DNA of 64,000 nt from Actinomycetota bacterium. GTDB taxonomy: Bacteria > Actinomycetota > Geothermincolia > Geothermincolales > RBG-13-55-18. The position numbers were made by a program, and so were the translations under genes. The stretch spans positions 1 through 64,000 of the forward strand of contig JAQVFR010000010.1 in the NCBI GenBank assembly GCA_028697145.1, given 5' to 3'. Shown one piece after another: positions 25,601 to 34,796 of the stretch; the stretch's first letter is position 1, and every line of letters begins with the position of its first letter. The notes beneath the pieces are model-generated. The model had not been told where the DNA came from and did not search any database. It saw only the letters and a list, made by a program, of their open reading frames with translations.

Positions 25601-25996
25601 ATGAGCCTTATCGACGTGGAAAAGTTCGTGAGTGCCCTGAACGAGGACCCCGAGTTCGCCATCGCGGCGCGCTACTGGGACGCGACCCTCAAACTGACCA
25701 TGGGCGAGAGCAAGTACATGGTGTTTATCAGCGGCGGCAGGGTGGAGAGGATCGATGACGCGCCGGGACTCATGCAGGACTGGGATCACGATTTCCATAT
25801 CACCGCTCCCCTGGAGGAATGGGAGAAGATGCTGCAGCCGGTGCCCCGGCCCTTCTACCAGGCCCTCCTGCCGGCGGTGCTCCTGCACGGCTTCGACTTC
25901 GGCGGGGACTTCGAGACCTTCTGCGCCTACTACCGCGCCTTCTCGCGTTTCATCGAGGTCATGCGCGAGAACACCGTAACGGTGGGGGAGGGATGA
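25601..25996 (+). CDS. Small unknown protein, possibly SCP2-like
   Basis: A 131-residue protein without a motif I can name firmly. The pattern is DPEFAIAARYWDATLKLTMG, a beta hairpin (KYMVFISGGRVERI), then an acidic and aromatic stretch (DHDFHITAPLEEWEKML) and a helical tail. That is reminiscent of the SCP2 sterol-carrier fold, which binds lipids in a hydrophobic tunnel. The start has GGAGGGGGAG six bases upstream. Its stop overlaps the start of the next gene by four bases (ATGA at 25993-25996), so it is translationally coupled to an alpha/beta hydrolase and probably works with it. Confidence 0.65.
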   Translation: MSLIDVEKFVSALNEDPEFAIAARYWDATLKLTMGESKYMVFISGGRVERIDDAPGLMQDWDHDFHITAPLEEWEKMLQPVPRPFYQALLPAVLLHGFDFGGDFETFCAYYRAFSRFIEVMRENTVTVGEG

Positions 25997-26853
25997 GCAT
26001 GGCCAGGTTCGAGAACATCACCGGCAGGTACGTGTACCTGGACGTGGACGGCGGTGAATACCGGGTATATTTCGAGGAGAACGGCAGCGGGATACCCCTG
26101 CTGCTGCAACACACGGCCGGCTCGGACGGGCGGCTGTGGAGGCACCTGCTGGCGGACGAGGAGATCGCGCGGCATTTCCGCATGATCGCCTACGACATCC
26201 CCTACCACGGCAAGACCCTGCCCCGGCTCGACCACGAGTGGTGGAAGGAGGAGTACAAGCTGCGGCGGGATTTCCTCACCTCCTTCGTGGTCACCCTGGC
26301 GCGCGAGCTGGAGCTGGAGCGGCCGGTGTACATGGGCTGCTCCATCGGGGGGCACCTGGCGGCCGACCTGGCCTACTATTACCCGGACGAGTTCCGGGCG
26401 GTGATCGGCATCGAGTCCGCCCACCTCACGCCTGGCCTGGACCAGAGATGGCTCTACCACCCCCGCATCAACAGCGAGTTCAATGCGAACATATCCCTGG
26501 ACATGATGGGCCCGGCCTCGCCCGAGTACAGCAAGCGGGAGACGTGGTGGTGCTACAGCCAGGGCGCGCCCATCGCGGTGCTGGGAGCGCTCAATTACCA
26601 CTGCGTGGAGCACAACCTGCTGGGCCTGGCCCAGGACATCGACACCTCGAAGGTGGCCGTATACCTGCTCACCGGCGAATACGATTTCTCCTGCCCGCCC
26701 ATGCTCACCCAGATGCTCGCCGACGACATCAAGGGGTCCAGGTTCCAGGTGATAGAGGGCATGGGGCATTTCCCTATGAGCGAGGACCCGGCGCGCTTCC
26801 GGGAATATATCCTCCCCGTCCTCGACGAGATCCGCCATGGGGTCAGCCCTTAA
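25993..26853 (+). CDS. Alpha/beta hydrolase
   Basis: A 286-residue alpha/beta-fold hydrolase. The oxyanion region is LLLQHTAGSDGRLWRHLL, the nucleophile elbow is GCSIGGH, the acid is probably the aspartate in TGEYDFSCPP, and the histidine is in EGMGHFPMSEDP. This matches carboxylesterase or C-C hydrolase (MhpC-type) relatives. It begins with ATG at 25993, overlapping the preceding small gene by four bases, which implies coupled translation and a joint role on a hydrophobic ester or cleavage product. The end of the reading frame runs into an inverted repeat at 26839. Confidence 0.83.
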   Translation: MSMARFENITGRYVYLDVDGGEYRVYFEENGSGIPLLLQHTAGSDGRLWRHLLADEEIARHFRMIAYDIPYHGKTLPRLDHEWWKEEYKLRRDFLTSFVVTLARELELERPVYMGCSIGGHLAADLAYYYPDEFRAVIGIESAHLTPGLDQRWLYHPRINSEFNANISLDMMGPASPEYSKRETWWCYSQGAPIAVLGALNYHCVEHNLLGLAQDIDTSKVAVYLLTGEYDFSCPPMLTQMLADDIKGSRFQVIEGMGHFPMSEDPARFREYILPVLDEIRHGVSP

Positions 26854-26919
26854 CATTCGTCATTTAGGGTCAGCCACCCATGTCGCGTGGCCATTACATC
26901 ACCGAGAAGGGCTGACCCC
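26839..26919. repeat. Inverted repeat GGGGTCAGCCCTT/AAGGGCTGACCCC
   Basis: Perfect 13-base arms at 26839-26851 and 26907-26919 with a 55-base spacer. The left arm covers the last codons of the hydrolase gene. The core GGGGTCAG resembles arms seen near 60.7-60.9 kb, so it may be a REP-like unit as well as a bidirectional terminator between the convergent genes. Confidence 0.6.
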
Positions 26920-26920
26920 A

Positions 26921-27694
26921 CTAGGCGGTCCAGCCGCCGTCGATGTAGATGACCTGGCCGGTGATGTAGTCCGCGGCGTCGGAGGCCAGGTACGCGACGG
27001 CCTCGGCGAGCTCGTCCGGCTTGCCCATCCTTCCCAGGGGGGTACGGGAGACGATGGCCTCGGTCAGCTCGGGGCTCTTGGTGATGTACTCGCTCAGGCC
27101 CACCTCGAAGAAGGAAGGGCCCAGGGCGTTGACGGTTATCCCGTGGGGGGCAAGCTCGAGCGCCAGGGTGCGGGTGAGGTGGTTCACGCCGGCCTTGGAT
27201 GCTCCGTACACGGAGCCCAGGGGAGTTCCCGCCGCGGCGGCGGCGGATGAGATGTTGACGATACTGCCCCTGCCCCGCGGTATCATGTGCCGGGCCACCG
27301 CCTGGGAGAAGAAGAAAAGCCCCTTGAGGTTGGTGTCCAGGATCTTGTCCCACGACCATTCCTCCACCTCCACGGCGGCGCAGCGGATGGGGTTGGTGCC
27401 GGCGTTGTTCACCAGGATGTCGATGGCCCCGAACTCGTCCACGGCTCTGTCGACGGTGGCGCAGATCTCCTCTACCTTCATGATGTCGGTGGCGAGGGGC
27501 AGGGCGCGCCTCCCCATGACGCGGATCTCCTCCGCCAGCTCCCGGTTGAGCTCGAGCTTGCGCGAGGCGAGCACGAGGTCGGCGCCGTGGCGCGCCAGCC
27601 CCAGGGCGATGCCACGCCCCAGTCCGCGGCTGGTGCCGGTGACCAGGGCGACCTTGCCCGTGAGCGTATCCGGTTTCAAGACCTCGGGTTCCAT
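26921..27694 (-). CDS. SDR family NAD(P)-dependent oxidoreductase
   Basis: A 257-residue short-chain dehydrogenase. The nucleotide-binding TGTSRGLGRGIA, NNAG, the catalytic serine in NISSAAAA, and the Y-x3-K pair in VYGASKAG are all present, and the protein ends in TGQVIYIDGGWTA. Such enzymes reduce ketones or oxidise alcohols, and the 3-oxoacyl-ACP reductase/gluconate dehydrogenase branch is closest. ATG 27694 is chosen. ATG 27703 (three codons more) lies too near the ribosome site. It follows a racemase gene by a few bases in a leftward operon that also has an HpaB-like gene, so it probably works on a product of that pathway. Confidence 0.88.
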   Translation of the reverse strand: MEPEVLKPDTLTGKVALVTGTSRGLGRGIALGLARHGADLVLASRKLELNRELAEEIRVMGRRALPLATDIMKVEEICATVDRAVDEFGAIDILVNNAGTNPIRCAAVEVEEWSWDKILDTNLKGLFFFSQAVARHMIPRGRGSIVNISSAAAAAGTPLGSVYGASKAGVNHLTRTLALELAPHGITVNALGPSFFEVGLSEYITKSPELTEAIVSRTPLGRMGKPDELAEAVAYLASDAADYITGQVIYIDGGWTA

Positions 27695-27709
27695 GGCGAC
27701 CATACCTTT

Positions 27710-28507
27710 CTATTCAAAGCCCAGGCTTGCGCGTATGCCGTCGAATATCGGCCTGGGAAGTGACTGGTACTTCAGCGCCTTGCTGGTGGAGAGGCCGAGG
27801 TTTTCGCTGAGGTAAGCTGCGGCCTCGGCGAACTTCACCGCGGCCGCGGTGGCGTTGACCACCGGCACGCGCGTGCCCTCGACCTTGTTGTAGCCGGCAA
27901 GGGACAGGGCCGGACCCAGGGAGGCGCATCCCACCACCACCACTTCCGCCCCGTCCTCGGCCATCAGTCTGGCCTGTTCCTCGAAGGGCGGCACGGCGGT
28001 CCTGGCGGGAAGGTCGAACATGGCGGGATACAGCTTCTCGTCCAGCTCGCAGGAGCGGATGGGGTCGCGGCGGATGAGGCGCGACTCCAGGCCGTAGCGC
28101 CTGACGTTGTCCTCGATGATGGGGATGAGCTTCCTGCGCACGGTGACCACGCCGAAATTGCGCCCCAGCATGCAGGCCAGCAGCATCCCCGCCTCGCCGA
28201 CCCCGATGACCGGGATGGACAGCGACTCGCGCGCCTCCTGCAGGCCGGGGTCGTTGAAACACCCGATGATGGCGGCGCCGTGCCCCTCCTCGTTCTTTAT
28301 CAGCCGGTCCAGGATGCAGGCGTCGTTGAGAAGCTCCATGTACTTCGAGGCCACGAAATAGGAGGCCCGGGGAAGATAATCGAAGTCGAAAGAGTTGTGC
28401 GGGAAGGCCAGGCCCGCGATGTGCTTTTCCAGCGCCGCCCACATCGTCCCGGCCTCCGGCATGCCCGGGACGTCCCTGGTCGAGATGTTCTGCCACAGCA
28501 ACCTCAC
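27710..28507 (-). CDS. Aspartate/glutamate-hydantoin racemase family protein
   Basis: A 265-residue member of the Asp/Glu/hydantoin racemase superfamily, which inverts a stereocentre with two cysteines. The first active-site region is AAIIGCFNDPG (near residue 83) and the second is VVVGCASLGPAL (near residue 200), so both catalytic cysteines are present. The middle PVIGVGEAGMLLACMLG is typical of hydantoin racemases. The start is set at GTG 28507 with GGGAG eight bases upstream. GTG 28516 would sit on the ribosome site. It lies between an HpaB-like gene and an SDR gene in one leftward operon. With the HyuA-like gene 4 kb away, a cyclic-amide route is conceivable. Confidence 0.85.
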   Translation of the reverse strand: MRLLWQNISTRDVPGMPEAGTMWAALEKHIAGLAFPHNSFDFDYLPRASYFVASKYMELLNDACILDRLIKNEEGHGAAIIGCFNDPGLQEARESLSIPVIGVGEAGMLLACMLGRNFGVVTVRRKLIPIIEDNVRRYGLESRLIRRDPIRSCELDEKLYPAMFDLPARTAVPPFEEQARLMAEDGAEVVVVGCASLGPALSLAGYNKVEGTRVPVVNATAAAVKFAEAAAYLSENLGLSTSKALKYQSLPRPIFDGIRASLGFE

Positions 28508-28541
28508 GGCAACCACTCCCTTCTCTTACCATCTATCCCGC

Positions 28542-29978
28542 TCAGGCAGGCGCTATGCCCGCCTCTCTCTCAGTCATCCTCTTGTACCGCTGGATCTCGT
28601 CCTGGGATTCCAGGTAGATGGTCATCCTCTGGGCCTGGAAGGAGCCCTCCCCCTGCACCGCCAGCACCTCTATCTCCTGGCACAGGATGCGGCGGATGAA
28701 CTGGAGCATGCGCAGCCGCTGCTCCGCCGTCGCTCCCCCCGCTCCCCCCAGGTACTTCTCGATGAAGCCGCCGATCTCGGGGTTGGCGAAATCGGCATAG
28801 GTCGGCGCGGTGGAGAGCAGGCCCCCGGCGACGTCCTGCACCATCTCCACGCAGCGGTGGAAGTTGCTGGCGAAGTAGTACTTGGCCATGTTGGTGATGA
28901 CCGGGTTGGGGGTTGGGATACCGCCGTGTACCACGAAGTCGACGCAGGCCGCGCGCGAGAGGGACTTGAGCATGTTCACGTAGATGACCAGGTCGGTGAT
29001 CTTCTCGATGATGTGGGTGGCCTTATCGACGCCGTTGTACTCCGCCATGGCCTGGGCCATGCCCACCATCATCTCCGAGACGGGCACGCGGTAGCTGGCA
29101 GCGGTATGGCGGTGGAAATAGGCAAAGTTATAGACGAGGGGCATGGCGAAAGCCCATTCGCCGCAGAGGAAGACCCTTTCCCACGGCACGAATACGTCGT
29201 CGAAGATCACCAGGGAGTCGGTGTGCCAGCGCAGGGGTATGCCCTCCACCGGGAAATCCAGGGGGCCGAAGTCGGCCTTGATGGGATGGGCGATCTGCAC
29301 GACCCCCGCCGTGTCCACCGGGATGGCGAAGGACACGGCATAGTCGGCGTCGTCCTCGCTCATGTTGCGGCAGGGTACCACGAAGATCTCGTTGAAGTAG
29401 GCGGCGGCGGAGATATGCGCCTTGGCGCCGCGAACCACGATGCCCTCGTCGTTTCTGTCCACCACGCGCAGGTAGTAGTCGGGGTGCCCCTGCCGGGGGG
29501 AAGAGGGGCGCTGCGAGCGGTCGCCCTTGACGTCGGTCATGGCTACCGCCACCGAGAGGTCGCTGTCCTGGAGGTAGCGCCGGTAGGCCTCGGCGCGCCG
29601 GGCGTATTCCTCGTTGCCCATGAGGGCGGCGGTGATGTTGACCGCGTTCATGGCGTCGGAGGCGATGTCGTGGGTGAAGGGGATGGCCCCGCTCCCCAGG
29701 CGCGTGGCCTCCACCATGAGCTCGTGACGCTTGAGCAGGTCGTCGCCGCTGCGGGGGACGTGGTAATACCTGCTGATGGGGTTGCCGTCCTCGCGGGTGA
29801 CCACCGCCAGGTCGCGGTATGCGGGCATCTCCGTCATCTCGTAATCGATGGCCGCCGTCTCGATGCACGTCCTGAGTATGGGATTGGCGAGGACATCCGT
29901 AACCCTCTCCCCGCACAGGTAAACGACCCTGCCGTCCCTCAGGCTTTCTCTATACTCCTGTGCCGTCTTCAATGCCAT
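28542..29978 (-). CDS. 4-hydroxyphenylacetate 3-monooxygenase/HpaB-family flavoprotein
   Basis: A 478-residue protein of the HpaB/4-hydroxybutyryl-CoA dehydratase family. It shows AMTDVKGDRSQRP, WHTDSLVIFDDVFVPWERVF (the FAD/substrate region) and the C-terminal GGLLSTAPTYADF of the family. HpaB uses reduced FAD to hydroxylate phenols. The dehydratase branch needs a 4Fe-4S cluster held by CxxxC and H...C. I see no CxxxC, and the HRHTAASYR loop has no cysteine, so a cluster is unlikely. ATG 29978 has GGAGGGAGGACT upstream. It is the first gene of a leftward operon with racemase and SDR. No flavin reductase (HpaC) is adjacent. Confidence 0.82.
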   Translation of the reverse strand: MALKTAQEYRESLRDGRVVYLCGERVTDVLANPILRTCIETAAIDYEMTEMPAYRDLAVVTREDGNPISRYYHVPRSGDDLLKRHELMVEATRLGSGAIPFTHDIASDAMNAVNITAALMGNEEYARRAEAYRRYLQDSDLSVAVAMTDVKGDRSQRPSSPRQGHPDYYLRVVDRNDEGIVVRGAKAHISAAAYFNEIFVVPCRNMSEDDADYAVSFAIPVDTAGVVQIAHPIKADFGPLDFPVEGIPLRWHTDSLVIFDDVFVPWERVFLCGEWAFAMPLVYNFAYFHRHTAASYRVPVSEMMVGMAQAMAEYNGVDKATHIIEKITDLVIYVNMLKSLSRAACVDFVVHGGIPTPNPVITNMAKYYFASNFHRCVEMVQDVAGGLLSTAPTYADFANPEIGGFIEKYLGGAGGATAEQRLRMLQFIRRILCQEIEVLAVQGEGSFQAQRMTIYLESQDEIQRYKRMTEREAGIAPA

Positions 29979-30352
29979 GATCAGTCCTCCCTCCCTGCTG
30001 TGCGATGAATGTTCATAACTCCCCTGCTCCTGTGGCGGCCGCCATCGTCGACCTGCCGGCCGGGCACAACGTCCATGATGCCCCATGGCTTGCCGGGTGC
30101 GCTTCGGGTGAAAGGGTCATGTTGATGGTGCAGCGTGCCGGCCCCCGAACCCTGCTTTGCTTACAGATGCGCCCGGACTGGCGTTCCAGCCATAGTAAAC
30201 GCCTAATAGAGTTTAAACCAAAGGGAAAGACAATGACAAAATATGAAGGCGGTCGGGGAGTAAGGACGCTCGTGATATGGACGAGCGGGCGCCGTTTCCC
30301 TTAATCTTAGGGAACGAGGGGTAGAGATAAGAGGAGAGAAAGGCCGTTTCGC

Positions 30353-31204
30353 ATGTGGTGGAGATATATCATCTTTCGCCCCTTCTTCGCGATCGTGGGC
30401 AATTCGAAGAAATACAACCTCAAGGTCTCGGGGGTTGAGAACGTGCCTCGCTACGGGCCCTTTATCGTCGTGTCCAACCACCAGAGCAGCCTGGATATCG
30501 TAGCCATCGCGCTCGCGCTGAAGCCCGCCCTGATCCACAGCCATATGTGGCCCTGGGCGAAGACGGACATCGAGAAGGGCAGGGAGGGCCCCCTGGGATG
30601 GGCGTTGTGGAGGGTTTTCGGGGTCATCCCCATCGACCGCGAGAAAAAGGACCACTCCGAGGCCATCCTCCTCAGCCTGAAGTACCTGCGCCGGCGCGAG
30701 CTGGTGTTCGTGTTTCCGGAGGGGACGCGCAGCAAGGCCAAGGAACTGAGGCCTTTCCAGTTCGGGGTGGCCAACCTGGCGCGGGCGGCCCCCGCGCCCA
30801 TCCTGCCCGTGGCCGTTTACCGCAGGGACGAGGACGGCGGGATACAGGTGAACATCGGGATGCCGTTCACCCTGCCGCCCAAGAAGAAGATGCTCGAGGT
30901 CCTGGGCGACCTGCAGGAGAAAGCGGAGGGGCGTTTCATCCAGCAGGTGGAGACCCTGCGCCAGTGGGCGGACACCGTGCCCCATGACAAGAAGGGCATG
31001 AAGCTCATCTCCAGGATGGTGCGGATAGTCACCGACTTCGTCAGCCGCAAGGACATCTCGTTCGATCTCTTCTTCCGCCTGGCCGAGGAGGAGGACAACG
31101 AATACATCCGGGACCGCATATGCGAGCTGCTTCCGAGCGACTGGAAAAAGGTGGATACTGCAGGAAAGCCCGGGCCGCTCTCCATTGTCAAGAAAGAGCA
31201 GTGA
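30353..31204 (+). CDS. plsC: 1-acyl-sn-glycerol-3-phosphate acyltransferase family protein
   Basis: A 283-residue PlsC-type acyltransferase, paralogue of the gene at 14937. Motif I is SNHQSSLD, followed by the GVIPIDREKKD element, motif III is FPEGTRSKAKEL, and motif IV is APILPVAVYR. Unlike the other copy it has no clear N-terminal membrane span. It carries a C-terminal extension of about 70 residues (RMVRIVTDFVSRKDISFDLF) that I cannot assign. It probably acylates a glycerol phosphate or related lipid at the membrane surface. It starts after GGAGAGAAAGG and is 46 bases upstream of a C45-type acyltransferase gene, so the two may be co-expressed. Confidence 0.88.
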   Translation: MWWRYIIFRPFFAIVGNSKKYNLKVSGVENVPRYGPFIVVSNHQSSLDIVAIALALKPALIHSHMWPWAKTDIEKGREGPLGWALWRVFGVIPIDREKKDHSEAILLSLKYLRRRELVFVFPEGTRSKAKELRPFQFGVANLARAAPAPILPVAVYRRDEDGGIQVNIGMPFTLPPKKKMLEVLGDLQEKAEGRFIQQVETLRQWADTVPHDKKGMKLISRMVRIVTDFVSRKDISFDLFFRLAEEEDNEYIRDRICELLPSDWKKVDTAGKPGPLSIVKKEQ

Positions 31205-31250
31205 CGGTGTCCCCGGCAGCTGCCGTCCTCATAGACGAGGAGGATGAAAC

Positions 31251-32651
31251 ATGCTCTGGACCATCAAGGCCAAGGACGAGTACGGTTTCGGCCGCGAGGC
31301 GGCGAGGGGGAGGGAACGCCTCTTCCGGGCGGCGCTCGACCAGGCCGCGAGATACCTGGGGAAGAGGGGCGCGGACCCGGCTGCGACCGCGGAGAGGACA
31401 AAGCGCCACCTGGCGCTGCTGGCGCAGAGGTATCCCGCTCAACTGGAGCGCATGCAGGGGCTGGCGCGGGCCTTGGGAGTGGAGACCCGCGAGGTGGCGG
31501 CTGGAGGGATGGCCCTGGCGTCGCTGCACGGCACGGGATGCACCAATTTCGTCGCTGTGCCGCCGGCGACCCGCGGCGGCGCGGTCTACGTATCCTGGAA
31601 CTTCGACCTTGCTCCCTTCATGCGGCTCCTCGTCGGAAGGATGCCCCTGTACGTGAGGGACATCGCCGGCAGCAAGCCCTACGCATGCATGGGACTGCCG
31701 GTCCTCTTCGGGATCGGAGTGATGAACGGGGACGGCCTCTCCGCCTGCGTGAACTCGGTGGGAGCCATGGACAGCGGGGAGGGGCTGACCTTCTTCGAGC
31801 TCAACAACCTGGCCATGGAGTCCCAGTCAACTGTGGACGGGGCGGTGAGCGTGTGGAACGACAATCCCCGCGAGGTGGTCCCCGGCCTGGCCATCGCCAT
31901 CATCATGAACGCCAACAACATCTTCGCGGACATGAACGGCGACGCCGTGGTGATCGAGCATTCACACAACCACATGGCGGTGGAGAATGCGGCGGACCAC
32001 GGCGGAGTGCTGGCTTCCGCCAACCACCACCAGTTCCTGGACCGCACGCTCTCGGGAGGGGCCGACCCCTTAAGCGAGCCCCTGATCACCGGGTCCTATG
32101 CCCGCCTGGCCCGCATGTGGGAGCTGCTGGAGGTCTTCAAGGGGAACATCGACCGCGGCGCGGTGAGGATGATCACCACCGACCACGGTGTCAACTATTC
32201 TACCCTGGCGGAATTCGGGATCGAGCGCAGCATCTACGGGGAGCGCGTGGACGACGCCACCATCTGCTGCCACCCCTGGAACTTCTTCCGCCACCTGCGG
32301 CGGCTGGAGCTCGTCGATGCCCTGGTGGAGGTCAACGTGGCCAGGACCCTCAACAACATCCTCATGGACCCGGCGCGCTGCACCATCTATATCACCCCGG
32401 GAAACCCGTGCCGCAAACAGTACGTGCCGGTGTGGGTCGGGGATGCCCTGCGCATGGAGTGGGCCGACAAGGCCAGGGAGGAGATGGATTATGTGCCGGA
32501 GTGGCGCCCGGAGACGCGCGCGAAACGCATCGATGTCTTCCGCCGGCCTGACGCCACGGCCACCAGCGACCGCATGCGCTCCATCGGCCTCAACGCTTTC
32601 GGGGCCATGGACCGGCTGATGGAATCGGTGATAGTCAAGGAACAGGGCTGA
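31251..32651 (+). CDS. C45-family autoproteolytic acyltransferase/hydrolase (Ntn fold)
   Basis: A 466-residue Ntn-hydrolase of the acyl-CoA:6-aminopenicillanate acyltransferase (peptidase C45) family. Members cut themselves before a cysteine and then use that N-terminal cysteine for amide transfer or hydrolysis. Here the cleavage point is G96/C97 in LHGTGCTNFV, followed by the family's GGAVYVSWNFDLAP and a second-half pattern FGIGVMNGDGLSACVNSVG and SANHH. Residues 1-96 would be the released propeptide. ATG 31251 has AGGAGG eight bases in front. It lies behind a PlsC gene. Its last codons overlap the end of the convergent HyuA-like gene by 17 bases. The substrate may be an N-acyl amino acid or lipid amide. 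Confidence 0.78.
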   Translation: MLWTIKAKDEYGFGREAARGRERLFRAALDQAARYLGKRGADPAATAERTKRHLALLAQRYPAQLERMQGLARALGVETREVAAGGMALASLHGTGCTNFVAVPPATRGGAVYVSWNFDLAPFMRLLVGRMPLYVRDIAGSKPYACMGLPVLFGIGVMNGDGLSACVNSVGAMDSGEGLTFFELNNLAMESQSTVDGAVSVWNDNPREVVPGLAIAIIMNANNIFADMNGDAVVIEHSHNHMAVENAADHGGVLASANHHQFLDRTLSGGADPLSEPLITGSYARLARMWELLEVFKGNIDRGAVRMITTDHGVNYSTLAEFGIERSIYGERVDDATICCHPWNFFRHLRRLELVDALVEVNVARTLNNILMDPARCTIYITPGNPCRKQYVPVWVGDALRMEWADKAREEMDYVPEWRPETRAKRIDVFRRPDATATSDRMRSIGLNAFGAMDRLMESVIVKEQG

Positions 32652-34593
32652 CCCTCGGGCGGCCGTAGGCGCGAACGGTCAACTTGCGCTCCAACACTGT
32701 CGCGTTACCGGCGGAATCGTATACTGTGAAATCGTCCGCGTGCTCATCGCGCTCTATCTCGCCCGCCCCCGCCAGGCGGGCGGCCTCCTCGGCCAGTCCG
32801 CAGGCTTTTTCTTCCGCCCAAGACGTGGCCGAGGCGAGGTCGGGAAAATCACATATTCCGTCCGAGGCGAAGGCGCGCCAGGTCTCGTCGGTCTGGCGCC
32901 GCATGATGACCTCTTCGCGGTGGCTGACCACGCCGGCCACAGCTCCTACGGCGTTGGCCACTTCCATGTGGGGCGGCACCACGCATTCGCATGACAGGAA
33001 GGACGCCACAGGGGCGAGGAAGAGCGCGGCGGGGGCCCCCGCTGCGAGAATGGGGGCCTCCAGCCTCAGGTCCAGCTTCACCCCGCGCGTTTCCCCGCCC
33101 CCCATCCATCTCTCCAGCAGTGTCCTGTCCCGGCCGTCCAGTTCCAACAGGAAGACGAGGATTTCCCCGGCTATGGCCTCCAGGGCGGCGCGCTTGACCT
33201 TTGCGATCAGCTCGGGTGGAGGGACTCCGGTCAGGCCGGATGCCGCCTCCACGGCTGCCCGCGATAACCCGGCGCTGCCCACCAGGGATTCGCCGGCCGC
33301 GTTGAAGACGTCGGTGGGGGTGAGGGAGGAACGCAGGACGGCTCCGGCGTGCTCCATGCTCAGGAGGCGCAGCGATTCCTCCGCGCCCACAGCGGAGGAT
33401 TTGAGCTCGAGATGGGAGAGCGGCCTCTCCTCCAGAAGGCGCGATAGGTCCGCACCCGCGGCATCGCATGCGGAGATGTCTCCGTCTCCAGCCCCTATCC
33501 AGAAGGTGAGCATGTCCGGAAGCGGCCACCGCGAGCGGGAGGCGGCGATGCGCCCCAGGTCTTCGAGTACTCCCTCTCCGCCCGGCAGCATGGCGATGGG
33601 GAGCACCCTGCGAGGGCCGAGTTCCAGGCTTCCGTCGCGGGAGAGCCTGATCCATGAATCGCCGCCCAGGCCTATGGTGCGTATGTCGATGGCCTCCACG
33701 CGGGTTGCGAGTCCGCCCACAACGGCGCCCTCGCCGTTGATGGGTGGCAGGCCGCCGGACACCCAGGCTATATCGGTGGTGGTGCCCCCGATATCGATGA
33801 CCACGCCCTCGCGGCGCCCCGACAGGGTCAGGGCCCCCACCACGGAGGCGGCGGGGCCTGAGAGGATGGTCTCCACCGGGCGCTCCAGGGCCATCTCCGC
33901 TCCCATGAGGGTGCCGTCGCCGCGCACCACCATGAGAGGGCAGCGGATGCCTCGTTTGTACAGTATGGACAGGGTCGACGAGATGAGCGCGGTGATGAGG
34001 GGGATGAGGCGGGCATTGACCGCGGCCGTGGTGGCGCGCCGGGGCGCATCGAGCTGCATGGAGAGCTCGTGCCCGCACACGATGGGCTTGCCCGTCTCCC
34101 GCGAGATGATGTCACGGGCGCGCATCTCGTGGGCAGGGTTGCGCACGCTGAAATAACCGGATACGGCGAAGGCGTCGGCCCATTCGCCGTTGCCGCGAGC
34201 GGCGGCCCGCAGGCCCTCTTCGTCCAGCGGTTCCGTCTCCTCGCCCCGCACGTCGTGTGCACCGCGCAGGCGTATCACCCGTGCTCCGAAGGGGGAGACG
34301 GTCGCGGCCGCCTCGTAGCCGAGCAGGATGAGGCAGGCCTTGCCGCCCTTTCCCTCCACGATGGCATTTGTCGCCAGGGTGGTGGAAAGGCAGGCCAGGC
34401 AGGACAGCCGCAGCAGGTATCCCGGCAATTCGCCGAGGACCCCGTCTATGCAGCGCGTGAGGTCGTGGTGGCTGGTGGGGAACTTGGCGGAGGCGAGCAC
34501 TTCTCCCGAGTCCATGTCGTAGACGACGGCATCGGTGTAGGTGCCGCCACAGTCCACCCCCAGTCCCAGGCGCCCGCCGTTATCCTCTCCCAA
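32635..34593 (-). CDS. Hydantoinase/oxoprolinase HyuA-like protein
   Basis: A 652-residue protein of the hydantoinase A/5-oxoprolinase family, ATP-dependent cyclic-amide hydrolases with an actin-like fold. N-terminal phosphate loop GLGVDCGGTYTDAVVYD, the mid-protein second loop VVIDIGGTTTDIAWVSGG, and SGPAASVVGAL place it clearly. The start is taken at TTG 34593 (reading GEDNGGRLG), with AGGAAGGGAAG upstream. The frame runs on to 34803 but overlaps the promoter area of the divergent gene. HyuB, the usual partner, is absent, so the protein may act alone, as some monofunctional members do. Short overlap (17 bases) with the end of the C45 gene. Confidence 0.83.
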   Translation of the reverse strand: MGEDNGGRLGLGVDCGGTYTDAVVYDMDSGEVLASAKFPTSHHDLTRCIDGVLGELPGYLLRLSCLACLSTTLATNAIVEGKGGKACLILLGYEAAATVSPFGARVIRLRGAHDVRGEETEPLDEEGLRAAARGNGEWADAFAVSGYFSVRNPAHEMRARDIISRETGKPIVCGHELSMQLDAPRRATTAAVNARLIPLITALISSTLSILYKRGIRCPLMVVRGDGTLMGAEMALERPVETILSGPAASVVGALTLSGRREGVVIDIGGTTTDIAWVSGGLPPINGEGAVVGGLATRVEAIDIRTIGLGGDSWIRLSRDGSLELGPRRVLPIAMLPGGEGVLEDLGRIAASRSRWPLPDMLTFWIGAGDGDISACDAAGADLSRLLEERPLSHLELKSSAVGAEESLRLLSMEHAGAVLRSSLTPTDVFNAAGESLVGSAGLSRAAVEAASGLTGVPPPELIAKVKRAALEAIAGEILVFLLELDGRDRTLLERWMGGGETRGVKLDLRLEAPILAAGAPAALFLAPVASFLSCECVVPPHMEVANAVGAVAGVVSHREEVIMRRQTDETWRAFASDGICDFPDLASATSWAEEKACGLAEEAARLAGAGEIERDEHADDFTVYDSAGNATVLERKLTVRAYGRPRVSPVP

Positions 34594-34796
34594 GTCGCTT
34601 CCCTTCCTGCTGAGGACCGCCTCTATATTATTAGCAGGAATCGACGGGCGTTGCGATACCCGCGGGCGGACGGAAGCGGGTTTCGTGATATATTTGTGCC
34701 CGGAATATTTGTCGCGCGCGGCCGGAATTCGAGCGGAGAGAGCGATGTCCGCCAGGGGAGCCGCGGCGCGGTCGTGTGGAAAGGACGGAAGGCGGT

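Noticed and set aside
28542-29978. 4-hydroxybutyryl-CoA dehydratase
   Set aside because: The cysteine ligands of the 4Fe-4S cluster (CxxxC and the cysteine after the histidine) are not present.
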